DNA from: Teretinema zuelzerae
Lineage (GTDB): Bacteria > Spirochaetota > Spirochaetia > Treponematales > Treponemataceae
NCBI RefSeq assembly: GCF_021021555.1
Contig: NZ_JAINWA010000003.1
Span: 930,001 to 994,000, forward strand
DNA: 64,000 nt
Direction: 5' to 3'
A program made the position numbers and the translations under genes. The notes beneath the pieces are model-generated. The model worked only from the letters and a program-made list of their open reading frames with translations. It was not told the DNA's origin and searched no databases. Every line of letters starts with the position of its first letter. Position 1 is the first letter of the stretch. Positions 18,971 through 27,022 of the stretch are shown in pieces.

Positions 18971-19398
18971 TTCACCTGATTCTCGGGAATTTTTTTTCTG
19001 ATGCTGTCCAGCACCGCGTTGATGAATCTGAACGAATCGTCGGAACCGAATTCCTTCGATATGTCTATCGCTTCATCGATGACGATGGAAGGATGCAGGT
19101 CTCGTTGAAACAGCAGAGAATAGACGCTCATCCGGAGAATCGCAAGATCGACCCTGTTCAAGCGGTCGAAATCCCAATTCGTCAGATTATCATTGATAAG
19201 CGCGTCGATTTCCTTCAAGTGTTCGATTGTTCCGGCAATAATCAGACGGGGAAAAGCAATTCCGTCTTCGCCGAATTTATCCATTCTATCTTCTTCAAGC
19301 CAATTGAACTCGAGAAGCTCCGATAAGCTCATTTTATTAGCTTCCCAGGCGAACAGAGCCTGGAAAGCCAGAATGCGACCCTTTCTTCTTCCTGCCAT
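18967..19398 (-). CDS. nusB: Transcription antitermination factor NusB
   Basis: A 143-residue NusB, which with NusE binds boxA RNA and supports rRNA antitermination. Family features are the N-terminal RRKGRILAFQALFAWE and the C-terminal SIVIDEAIDISKEFGSDDSFRFINAVLD. It starts 4 bases after the SurA-like stop and overlaps the lipoprotein start by 4 bases, so the three genes form one translationally coupled unit. Confidence 0.92.
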   Translation of the reverse strand: MAGRRKGRILAFQALFAWEANKMSLSELLEFNWLEEDRMDKFGEDGIAFPRLIIAGTIEHLKEIDALINDNLTNWDFDRLNRVDLAILRMSVYSLLFQRDLHPSIVIDEAIDISKEFGSDDSFRFINAVLDSIRKKIPENQVK

Positions 19399-19402
19399 AC
19401 GA

Positions 19403-20485
19403 TTACCAGGAAAGGGTTTTATCCAAATCCGAACCGCTCTTCAGAATCTGGAAATTATCGGGTTGACGAAGATCGTTGATCACTTGAACCAAAGCTTCAT
19501 TGACTGCCGCGTTCTGAGACTGCGCGAGCATATTATTCTTGATGTATTCGTACACCGTGACCGTAGTCCCCGGCCTCACCACATCTGATAAATCGAGAAT
19601 TTTCACGGGGAACTTTTCTTGAACGATAAAACACTGGAAATCGGTATCTGTCTCGGTAATGTCCGACACCTGATTCACGCCCATGTCGAAAATCTTTAGC
19701 AGGGCATCCATGGAAATACCGAGATTCTGAGCGGCGGTCGCGTTCTTGTTTATATACAGATCGCCGGCCTGGAAGCCGGAGTTCTCTCCCTGCGCGCGAA
19801 TCTTCAACTCGGCGGCGGCCGCGGGCTTCGCGGCGAGCTGACGGTGCATTTCTGTGAGTTTCTCGCGGGAAGCGGGAGACGAATCCGCTTTCGGCACTAC
19901 TACCAGAAAAATCTTCACCATATCCGGCTGAACGAAATTTTGTTTATACAATTCGTAATACTTTCGTATTTCCGTATCTGAAGGTCCGGGAAGATTTCTG
20001 AGCTGATCCTGCCGCTTCATAAGAACATAGCGCTGGGCCAGAAGCTGGCTCTTCAGGAAGCTTTTATATTCGACCAGACTCATTCCGTTCTGGGCCTTCA
20101 TGTATTCATCGAGGGACAGTCCGGTTTTTTCCTTGATCAACTGCGCGAATTCGGATTCAGTTACGTTTTTTCCGAATTGCTGAGAGATCATTTGAATGAA
20201 GTTCTGGTTCACTTCCGAGTCGGTTATTTTCAAACCGTCTTTTTCGGCGGCCTGAACAACCAGACGCTCGTTTATCAGCGTGTCGAGCACCTGTTTCCGC
20301 TCTTCTACTGTCATGACTCGGCCCAGTTCTTTCTGGAGCGCCTCGACCCGGCTTTTCAACTGCTTAACGGTGATCGGTTCGGTTTTCTGCAGTTTGACGT
20401 TTGCGATCGGCTGCAAATCCGATTGCGCAAAAACTGCTCCGCTAACGCAAAAAACAAACGCGGCATATAAAAATAGGCGCTTCAT
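19403..20485 (-). CDS. SurA-like periplasmic chaperone / PPIase
   Basis: A 360-residue exported protein with a signal peptide ending at VFAQ. Residues 30-170 resemble the SurA N-terminal chaperone module (LDTLINERLVVQAAEKDGLKITDSEV). The region 185-300 has a parvulin-like outline (KIFLVVVPKADSS, GFQAGDLYINKNATAAQ), but PPIase active-site residues are not obvious. The likely role is folding of outer-membrane proteins, inferred from the family. Shine-Dalgarno AGAGGA lies 7 bases before the ATG. It follows alaS at 67 bp in the same direction. Confidence 0.72.
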   Translation of the reverse strand: MKRLFLYAAFVFCVSGAVFAQSDLQPIANVKLQKTEPITVKQLKSRVEALQKELGRVMTVEERKQVLDTLINERLVVQAAEKDGLKITDSEVNQNFIQMISQQFGKNVTESEFAQLIKEKTGLSLDEYMKAQNGMSLVEYKSFLKSQLLAQRYVLMKRQDQLRNLPGPSDTEIRKYYELYKQNFVQPDMVKIFLVVVPKADSSPASREKLTEMHRQLAAKPAAAAELKIRAQGENSGFQAGDLYINKNATAAQNLGISMDALLKIFDMGVNQVSDITETDTDFQCFIVQEKFPVKILDLSDVVRPGTTVTVYEYIKNNMLAQSQNAAVNEALVQVINDLRQPDNFQILKSGSDLDKTLSW

Positions 20486-20552
20486 CTATGATCCTCTTTT
20501 CCCTGATTTGTATACCAATAACAACAGCGCTTGGCTTGCAAGGTTACCGACG

Positions 20553-22343
20553 TCACTTTATTAGCACGGCTCGAATGCGGCGAACTCCGGAAGAAGACGA
20601 CTGCTCCTTCTGGATCTTGAACGTTCCCATGGCGCCGGTTCGTTCCACATGAGGGCCGCCGCAGACTTCCTTGGAAAAGTTCCCGATCGAGTAGACCTTG
20701 ACCGTGTCCTCGTATTTCTCGCCGAAGAGCGCCATAGCTCCATCGGAACGTGCCTTCTCGAGGGGCATCATTTCCATGGTTACGCTGAGATCGGCTGAAA
20801 TCTGTTCATTGACGATTTTCTCGACCTGAGCGATCTGCTCGGGTGTCATCGGTTCAGGATGGGAGAAGTCGAACCTCATGCGTTCCGCGGTTATGTTCGA
20901 GCCGCGTTGGGCGACGTGATCGCCGAGAACCATCTTCAGAGCTTTTTGAAGTAGGTGCGTCGCGGTATGATACGCGGTGGTTTCATCGGAATGATCGGCC
21001 AATCCGCCCTTGAAAACCTGTTCGCTGCCAGCTCGGGAAAGTTCCTGATGCTTTTTGAACGCTTCGTCGAATTCTTCCCGATTAACAGACAGACCGTTTT
21101 CAGCGGCTAATTCCTCGGTGAGTTCGATAGGGAAGCCGTAAGTGTCGTACAATTTAAACGCAAGCCGTCCCGACATGATTTTCTGGGGATTTTTGAGCAG
21201 ATTCGGAACCATCTTCTCGAATTCCGCTTCGCCCTTCTGAAGCGTTACGAGGAATTTTTCCTCTTCAGCGAGGAGTTCCTCGAGAATGACGGCTTCTTTT
21301 TGTCCAAGCTCGGGGTACGGGCCCTTATACATATCAATGGCGACGCGAGCGATCCCTCCCAGGAAGGTGCCCTCCACGCCGAGCTTTCTGCCGTGGCGGA
21401 CAGCTCGCCTGATGAGGCGCCGAAGCACGTAGCCGGCGCCCACATTGGACGGAGACACGCCTTTCGGGTCGCCCAGAATAAAGGTAGCGGCCCGCGCATG
21501 ATCGCAGATGATCCGGATTGAAACGTCGACGGATTCGTCCGAGCCGTATTTTTTGCCGGTCAGGGACTCGACCGCGCGAATGAAGGGAATAAAGATTTCA
21601 GTTTCATACACGGATTTCTTTCCGGAAAGCATGGCGACGGTCCGCTCGATTCCCATTCCGGTATCGACGCAGGTTCTTTCAAGCTTGACGTAGGAGCCGT
21701 CTTTCTGCTTGCTGTACTGCATAAACACATCATTCCAGATTTCAATGTATTTACCGCATCTGCAACCGGGCCTGCACTCCGGTCCGCACGAATCCTTGCC
21801 GGTATCGATGAACATTTCGGTATCCGGTCCGCAGGGTCCGGTTTCTCCGGCAGGACCCCACCAGTTATCCTCGCGGGGGAGAAAATGAATACGTTCCCGG
21901 GGAATGCCGAGGCTATTCCAGATTCCCGCCGACTGTTCGTCGCGGGGAACATCCGAATCGCCGGCGAAGACGGTTACAGAAAGCTTATCTACCGGGATTC
22001 CCAGCCATTTGGGATCGGTGAGAAATTCAAAACTGAATTTGATCGCATCTTCCTTGAAATAATCCCCGAGCGACCAGTTGCCCAGCATCTCGAAGCAGGT
22101 CAGATGGCTTGAATCGCCGACAGAATCGATGTCTCCAGTTCTGATGCATTTTTGATAGTCGGTTAGTCGTTTTCCGGCAGGATGAGGCTCTCCCATGAGA
22201 TAGGGAACAAGCGGATGCATTCCGGCGGTAGTAAATAATACGGTAGGATCATTTTCAGGAATAAGCGACTTTCCCGATATCTCCGCATGGCCCTTGCTTT
22301 TAAAAAACTCGATGTATTTAGAACGTAATTCGTTAGCGGTCAT
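20553..22343 (-). CDS. alaS: Alanyl-tRNA synthetase, short form without C-Ala domain
   Basis: Charges tRNA-Ala. The class II core (LRSKYIEFFKSKGHAEISG, CFEMLGNWSLGDYFKEDAI) and the editing domain are present, the latter with zinc ligands in HTATHLLQKAL and CGGPHVE. The protein ends right after the editing domain at 596 residues, whereas most bacterial AlaRS are about 870. Missing are the dimerising coiled coil and C-Ala domain; I recall the same short form in Treponema and Borrelia. A strong promoter ends only 9 bases before the ATG, so the mRNA has almost no leader. Confidence 0.95.
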   Translation of the reverse strand: MTANELRSKYIEFFKSKGHAEISGKSLIPENDPTVLFTTAGMHPLVPYLMGEPHPAGKRLTDYQKCIRTGDIDSVGDSSHLTCFEMLGNWSLGDYFKEDAIKFSFEFLTDPKWLGIPVDKLSVTVFAGDSDVPRDEQSAGIWNSLGIPRERIHFLPREDNWWGPAGETGPCGPDTEMFIDTGKDSCGPECRPGCRCGKYIEIWNDVFMQYSKQKDGSYVKLERTCVDTGMGIERTVAMLSGKKSVYETEIFIPFIRAVESLTGKKYGSDESVDVSIRIICDHARAATFILGDPKGVSPSNVGAGYVLRRLIRRAVRHGRKLGVEGTFLGGIARVAIDMYKGPYPELGQKEAVILEELLAEEEKFLVTLQKGEAEFEKMVPNLLKNPQKIMSGRLAFKLYDTYGFPIELTEELAAENGLSVNREEFDEAFKKHQELSRAGSEQVFKGGLADHSDETTAYHTATHLLQKALKMVLGDHVAQRGSNITAERMRFDFSHPEPMTPEQIAQVEKIVNEQISADLSVTMEMMPLEKARSDGAMALFGEKYEDTVKVYSIGNFSKEVCGGPHVERTGAMGTFKIQKEQSSSSGVRRIRAVLIK

Positions 22344-22352
22344 AGTCTTTCC

Positions 22353-22381
22353 ATACTAGAGAATGCACAGGGATTTGTCAA
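22353..22381 (-). promoter_or_regulatory. alaS promoter with almost no leader
   Basis: TTGACA (22376-22381), 17-base spacer, TAGTAT (22353-22358) on the minus strand. The predicted start near 22346 is about 3 bases before the ATG at 22343, and no ribosome site is possible outside the promoter itself. Confidence 0.75.
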
Positions 22382-22413
22382 CGAGAAGTATCTGAAGGAC
22401 GCTCATTGAACAG

Positions 22414-22601
22414 AAACGGCTGCCTTTACCCGAGTATAACCGGATAAAAACAGCCGTTTACTGGCGGTTTATGCAAAGAACCCGGATTCAGTTATGGGCA
22501 CCTCGAAAAACTCGGTTAGTTTTCCTCGGTGCCCTTGTAAATCCTTACAGGATTTACACCTATATTAAGGTAGACCTCTAAAAACTGAAGTTTTTAGAGG
22601 T
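22414..22601. repeat. Cluster of four palindromes between the PPDK-like gene and alaS
   Basis: Four hairpin sequences fill the 262-bp gap. H1 is 22414-22459 (9-bp outer arms plus inner pairing), H2 is 22496-22534 (GGGCACC/GGTGCCC plus an inner stem), H3 is 22537-22557 (8-bp arms) and H4 is 22574-22601 (perfect 12-bp arms, 4-base loop). On the minus strand H2 and H4 both begin AAGGGCACC and have an AAAACT/AGTTTT core, so they look like two copies of one palindromic element. None has a T run on the expected side, so they are not standard terminators. Confidence 0.6.
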
Positions 22602-22605
22602 GCCC

Positions 22606-25600
22606 TTATTTCTTTACAGGTCCTTTTTTACCATCAATCTTCTTGGCGGGAGCCTCTTTTTTAGCCGCCGCAGGCTTCGCTTTCGCTGCCGCCGATTTCG
22701 TCGCAGCATCAGACTTCTTTACGGCAGGTTTCTTCGCCGCTGCAGGCTTTGCTTTCTCGGCTACGGGCTTAGCTTTCGCTGCCGCCGGTTTCGCCGCAGC
22801 ATCAGAGGTCTTCGCGGCGGGTTTCTTCGCCGCTGCAGGCTTTGCTTTCTCGGCTACGGGCTTCGCTTTCGCTGCCGCCGGTTTCGCCGCAGCATCACCC
22901 TTCTTCGCGGCGGGTTTCTTCACCGCTGCAGGCTTTGCTTTCTCGGCTACGGACTTCGCTTTCGCTGCCGCCGGTTTCGCCGCAGCATCACCCTTCTTCG
23001 CGGCGGATTTCTTTGCCGCTAAAGGATTTGCTTTCTCGGCTACGGGCTTCGCTTTCGCTGCCGCCGGTTTCGCCGCAGCATCAGAGGTCTTCGCGGCGGA
23101 TTTCTTTGCCGACGCAGTGGCCTTGGCGGATGAGGCTTTGGTTTGGGTTTTCGATTCGATAACCGGTATTATCTTCTTCTGAACCAGTTTCCGGCCTTCT
23201 TTTTCAGCGTTCTCCAGTTCAATCTGCGCAATTGAGAGAAGGGCTATAGGAACAGAATAAGATGAACAAGAAACGTAATCGAGCCCGGCTTCCATGCAGA
23301 ACCGGATATTCTCGGGGCGGGCTCCGTGCTCGCCGCACAGACCCTTCGAAAGGTCCGGCCGAGCGGCGGTTCCCCTGCGCACGGCAAGCTCGATGAGTTC
23401 GCGTACCCTCGGGTCGAGCACGGCGAAGGGATTTCCGTCGATGAGATCGTACATGGTGTAGTCGGGCATGAAGGAATTGAAATCATCCCGGGACAGGCCG
23501 AGCGTAGTCTGAGTAAGATCGTTCGTACCGAACGAGAAGAACTGGGCATACCGGGCGATCTCGCCTGCGCTGAGCGCGGCCGCGGGAAGCTCGATCATCG
23601 TACCAATTCGGTAATCGAGAGATTTCGCCTTCAATTCTTCGCGCATGCTTTCTTCGATGGAAACGATGCCCTGATAGGCGTGGCCCTCGATCTTCTTTCC
23701 GTAGACGATCTGTTTGAGCTCGCGGAAATTCATCACGATCGGCACCATTATTTCAGGACGTACTGAAACCTTCTCTTTCTGCAATGCCCAAGCAGCCTCG
23801 AATATTGCCCGAACCTGCATCTCGTAGATTTCCGGGAAGGAAATGGCGATGCGGCAACCGCGATGGCCGAGCATGGGATTAATTTCGGAGAGAGCGTTGA
23901 TTTTCTCCTGAATCTCGGTCCTGGAAATCTTCGCTCCCGTTTTCCCCTTCAGATAGGCGATAAAACCGTCGAGTTCAGCGGCATTATGAGGGAGGAATTC
24001 ATGCAAGGGAGCATCCAACAGGCGAATGGTGACTTCGCGATCGCCCATAGCCTTAAAGATGCCGTAAAAATCCTCTGCCTGCATCTTCTGCAGTTTTTTC
24101 AGAACCTTGCTCCGTTCCTGGGGAGATTCGGAAAGAATCATCTCTCGGAAAACGTTGATACGCTTTTCATTGAAGAACATGTGTTCGGTCCGGCACAAAC
24201 CGATGCCTTCGGCTCCGAAGCGCAAAGCCAGTTCCGCGTCGCGAGGACTATCCGCATTCGCGCGGACATGGAATTCCTGGATAAAGCTTCTGGTCAGGGC
24301 TATAAAGTCCAGGAGGCCGGAGGTATGGGGATCGGGCTCGATAAGCACCGCTTTTCCCAGGAAAACCGTTGATTCTCCGTAATACGGAACATTGAGGGTG
24401 ATATAGTCGCCCTCGTTGATGGTTAACCCGTCGAGAACGGCTTTATTGCCTCTGATGTGCATGTCGGGGCGGACCAGGGAAATCTTGCCGTATTGACGCG
24501 CGACGACGGATGCGTGCGCGGAATAGCCGCCTTCGTTGGAAAGCACGCCGGTTGCGACCTCGATCGCCTTAACGTCGCCTGCGTAGGTCGCCGGCATGAT
24601 AAGTATGCATCGAGTATCCTCGCCGTTCTGCCGGGCAACCCGCTGAGCGTCGATCAAGGAGTCGGCGGAGAAGTACACGCGTCCTACGGCCGCGCCGGGA
24701 GCTCCGGCAATGCCGCCCACCGACTTTTTCAGGTCTTTTGTGCTCAGAAGATCGATGACCGGATGCAGGATTTCGTTGAGCTGACCGGGCTTTACGGTCT
24801 GAACGACATAGGCGTCGTCCACGATTTTGCGTTTATTGAGATCGAGCAAAAGCTGTATCAGGGAAATGGTGCTCTTTGCTTCGACCGATTTCTGCTCGAT
24901 CAGCCAGAGCTTGCCGCTTTCGATGGTGAAACGGACCTGTCTGATGTCGCGGCTGTCGTCCTCGAGCATCCATGCAATTTGCTGAAGCTTTTTGAGGCTA
25001 GCCGCGTCGATGAGATTGATGTCCTTTCCGACTGCGTTGATGTCGTCGAATTTTTCTTCGAAAAATTTACCCTGAAGCACTTTTTCTCCGGTCACAATGT
25101 TGCGGCTGAAGAAAGAACCCGAACAGGAACCCTTTCCATAGTTGCCGTACACCATCGGCTGGACAAGCAAGGCCGTATCGTCGTCGTTCTGCTCGTCGAG
25201 CGAAAGAAGAAGACTGATTTCCTTCAAAGCGAGTTCGAGCTGCTGTTCGGGAGAATCGAAAAATCCTGAAGGGAGGAGCGGAGAGTATTTCTCCATTATT
25301 TCTACGCCGGAAAGAGACACTTTTCCCGACTTGAGAATTGAGCCTACTTCCGCCATAGCTTTATCCATTGCGGAAACCGTATCGGCTTTTTCCTGAAGCT
25401 CGGCCGATTGACGGATGATCGCCAGGATTCCCCTCAGAAGAAACAGCACTTCATGGGCGGCAAAGTTGCTTCCCACCCATTTTTCAAACCCGCCTATCGT
25501 TGTCCGGGCTAATCCGAAGTTATGAAGGGTCGGATAATTGGCGATGGCCAGGTTGGGGGAAATTACGATTTTAACCAGCAACGGGTTCTGCGTATCGCCG

Positions 25601-25839
25601 AATTGCTTTCCGACGAGATCGCTGCAGCGTTTCAGATGCGGGGCCGCGGCCTTGAAGACCGGTTCGCCCTTTAAAAGATGAGCGACCGAGGCGTCGAATA
25701 TGAAGCCGGGAAGAATCGGCAACCCTAATTCTGCGAATTCATTTGCCTGACGGCCTCGAATACCCAATAGTTTCGGGTCGATTTTCTTGTTGACGGTTTC
25801 TTTTTGACTAAAGAAATGAACAGATTTTGGACTTATCAT
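22606..25839 (-). CDS. PPDK-like PEP-utilising protein with degenerate ATP site and Lys/Ala-rich tail
   Basis: 1077 residues. Pyruvate phosphate dikinase layout is clear: N-terminal ATP-grasp-like domain (1-350), swivelling His domain (GGYSAHASVVAR, His about 442) and C-terminal PEP domain (TIRLLDAPLHEF, ELPAAALSAGEIA, FSFGTNDLTQ, Cys about 835 in CGEHG). The N-terminal site has lost family residues. GGKG is GIRG, the RSGAR/SMPGMMDT block is ISPNLAIANYP, and the acidic residues of MEFTIEEG are RFTIESG. ATP use is therefore doubtful while the PEP half looks intact. Residues after about 915 form a Lys/Ala/Pro tail with 31-residue repeats, as in histone-H1-like or AlgP-like tails. Linked to an unknown gene and cfpA; I recall T. 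pallidum ppdK near cfpA too. Confidence 0.8.
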   Translation of the reverse strand: MISPKSVHFFSQKETVNKKIDPKLLGIRGRQANEFAELGLPILPGFIFDASVAHLLKGEPVFKAAAPHLKRCSDLVGKQFGDTQNPLLVKIVISPNLAIANYPTLHNFGLARTTIGGFEKWVGSNFAAHEVLFLLRGILAIIRQSAELQEKADTVSAMDKAMAEVGSILKSGKVSLSGVEIMEKYSPLLPSGFFDSPEQQLELALKEISLLLSLDEQNDDDTALLVQPMVYGNYGKGSCSGSFFSRNIVTGEKVLQGKFFEEKFDDINAVGKDINLIDAASLKKLQQIAWMLEDDSRDIRQVRFTIESGKLWLIEQKSVEAKSTISLIQLLLDLNKRKIVDDAYVVQTVKPGQLNEILHPVIDLLSTKDLKKSVGGIAGAPGAAVGRVYFSADSLIDAQRVARQNGEDTRCILIMPATYAGDVKAIEVATGVLSNEGGYSAHASVVARQYGKISLVRPDMHIRGNKAVLDGLTINEGDYITLNVPYYGESTVFLGKAVLIEPDPHTSGLLDFIALTRSFIQEFHVRANADSPRDAELALRFGAEGIGLCRTEHMFFNEKRINVFREMILSESPQERSKVLKKLQKMQAEDFYGIFKAMGDREVTIRLLDAPLHEFLPHNAAELDGFIAYLKGKTGAKISRTEIQEKINALSEINPMLGHRGCRIAISFPEIYEMQVRAIFEAAWALQKEKVSVRPEIMVPIVMNFRELKQIVYGKKIEGHAYQGIVSIEESMREELKAKSLDYRIGTMIELPAAALSAGEIARYAQFFSFGTNDLTQTTLGLSRDDFNSFMPDYTMYDLIDGNPFAVLDPRVRELIELAVRRGTAARPDLSKGLCGEHGARPENIRFCMEAGLDYVSCSSYSVPIALLSIAQIELENAEKEGRKLVQKKIIPVIESKTQTKASSAKATASAKKSAAKTSDAAAKPAAAKAKPVAEKANPLAAKKSAAKKGDAAAKPAAAKAKSVAEKAKPAAVKKPAAKKGDAAAKPAAAKAKPVAEKAKPAAAKKPAAKTSDAAAKPAAAKAKPVAEKAKPAAAKKPAVKKSDAATKSAAAKAKPAAAKKEAPAKKIDGKKGPVKK
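22650..23110 (-). repeat. 93-bp in-frame tandem repeat encoding the Lys/Ala tail
   Basis: The marker GCAGCATCA recurs at 22703, 22796, 22889, 22982 and 23075, exactly 93 bp apart, so five near-identical units encode a 31-residue repeat (KPAAAKAKPVAEKAKPAA core). The period is a multiple of 3, so copy-number change would keep the frame. Confidence 0.9.
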
Positions 25840-25850
25840 TCCGGTTTCTC

Positions 25851-26906
25851 CTAGAAAAGATTCATTACGGTGTCTGGGGATCCCTTCAGGAAGGCCTCAA
25901 ACTGGGGGCTCGCGCCCTGACGGAAGTAACGGGACAATTTTGCCAAATCCTGGATATTTTCCCCTGCTACGCAAAATTGTATACAGCTGCCGTGCTTCAC
26001 CTTGCCCCATTTGAAGAGGGTGTTGATGTCCACGATGCGTTCGCCGTCGTAATAAATGAATACCTGCAGGCCGGGATACCTGGCGTTGTAACTGCGGATA
26101 ATCCGCTTCCAGGCTTCCACGTTTCCGTTATGGAAAAGCTCGTTGGACACGACCACAGAAACAAGGGGAGACATTTTCGACTGTCCGGGCATTGCGGGAG
26201 CAGCCGGAGCGGGACGCGCAGTCGCGGCAGCGGAAGAAGCGGCGGGGCCTGTTTGCATGACAGCCGCCGTAACAGCCTGCACAGGAGCTCTTCCTTTCGA
26301 AGGCGAAACGGTTTTGCCTGCTTTCTTAACCGGCTTTTGTGCCGCGGGCTTTTTCGGAGCCGAGAACGAGAAGGGGCCTGATAATAAAGAAGCGCTTACT
26401 TTGACTTTCTTTCCTTCGATCAGCGACATGAGAGCGGGAAGAGCTTCAGCGGCGCTTTTTTTCGCGGCATCGTTTCCCTGGGGAACGCCCGCGTAGAGGA
26501 CAACCAGTTCGTTTTTTCTGAAACCGGCGATTGCAGACGCGCCTTCGGGGTTTTTCGGATTAATCAGAATAAAACCGAGGTCGGGATGATGATATCCGAC
26601 AACCAGGTCGAGAGCCTTCCATTTGGACACTTCTGCCGATAATTCTGCAGGAGATTCCGTCACGGAAGAAACATTGCTGGAAAGGACAGAATAATTCCAT
26701 TTTTCCACAAGAAGCATATTTGCAACGGATTGGGCTTCTTCCGCCTCGAATTCTTTTTTTGAGATCATGGAATTGATCTCGTCAGCGATATTGCGTTTTG
26801 GTCCGCAGGCGTCCAGCAGAGTCAACGTCCTTTGAATATGCCGGACCGAAGCATTAAAGCCTTTTCGATCCGCAAGACGTGTATAAAAACCGGGTGATTC
26901 GGTCAT
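25851..26906 (-). CDS. Unknown protein between cfpA and the PPDK-like gene
   Basis: A 351-residue cytoplasmic protein that I do not recognise. It has two folded-looking parts (1-190 and 250-351) joined by an Ala/Pro/Lys-rich linker (about 185-245, KKPAAQKPVKKAGK). The C-terminal part (VVVSNELFHNGNVEAWKRI, QVFIYYDGERIVDINTLFKWG) looks like a small alpha/beta domain. GGAGG lies 7 bases before the ATG. Its stop is 11 bases before the PPDK-like start and the cfpA terminator precedes it, so it is probably co-transcribed with the PPDK-like gene. The same Ala/Lys/Pro composition occurs in the tails of both neighbours. Confidence 0.6.
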   Translation of the reverse strand: MTESPGFYTRLADRKGFNASVRHIQRTLTLLDACGPKRNIADEINSMISKKEFEAEEAQSVANMLLVEKWNYSVLSSNVSSVTESPAELSAEVSKWKALDLVVGYHHPDLGFILINPKNPEGASAIAGFRKNELVVLYAGVPQGNDAAKKSAAEALPALMSLIEGKKVKVSASLLSGPFSFSAPKKPAAQKPVKKAGKTVSPSKGRAPVQAVTAAVMQTGPAASSAAATARPAPAAPAMPGQSKMSPLVSVVVSNELFHNGNVEAWKRIIRSYNARYPGLQVFIYYDGERIVDINTLFKWGKVKHGSCIQFCVAGENIQDLAKLSRYFRQGASPQFEAFLKGSPDTVMNLF

Positions 26907-26955
26907 GATGGTCCTCCTATGTAACTAGTATATTCCCTGTTTACATTATTACGAG

Positions 26956-26999
26956 AAAAAAAAGCCCCCAAACTCAGGAAATTCTGTGTTCGGGGGCTT
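26956..26999 (-). terminator. cfpA terminator
   Basis: On the minus strand AAGCCCCC pairs with GGGGGCTT (26962-26999) with further pairing inside (CAG with CTG), followed by eight T, 24 bases past the cfpA stop. Confidence 0.88.
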
Positions 27000-27022
27000 A
27001 ATTCTACATCAGGGTAGCCTTA

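Noticed and set aside
22643-23182. Open frame of Phe/Ala-rich protein antisense to the PPDK tail
   Set aside because: It is the complement of the Lys/Ala repeat array; the repeat period keeps every frame open.
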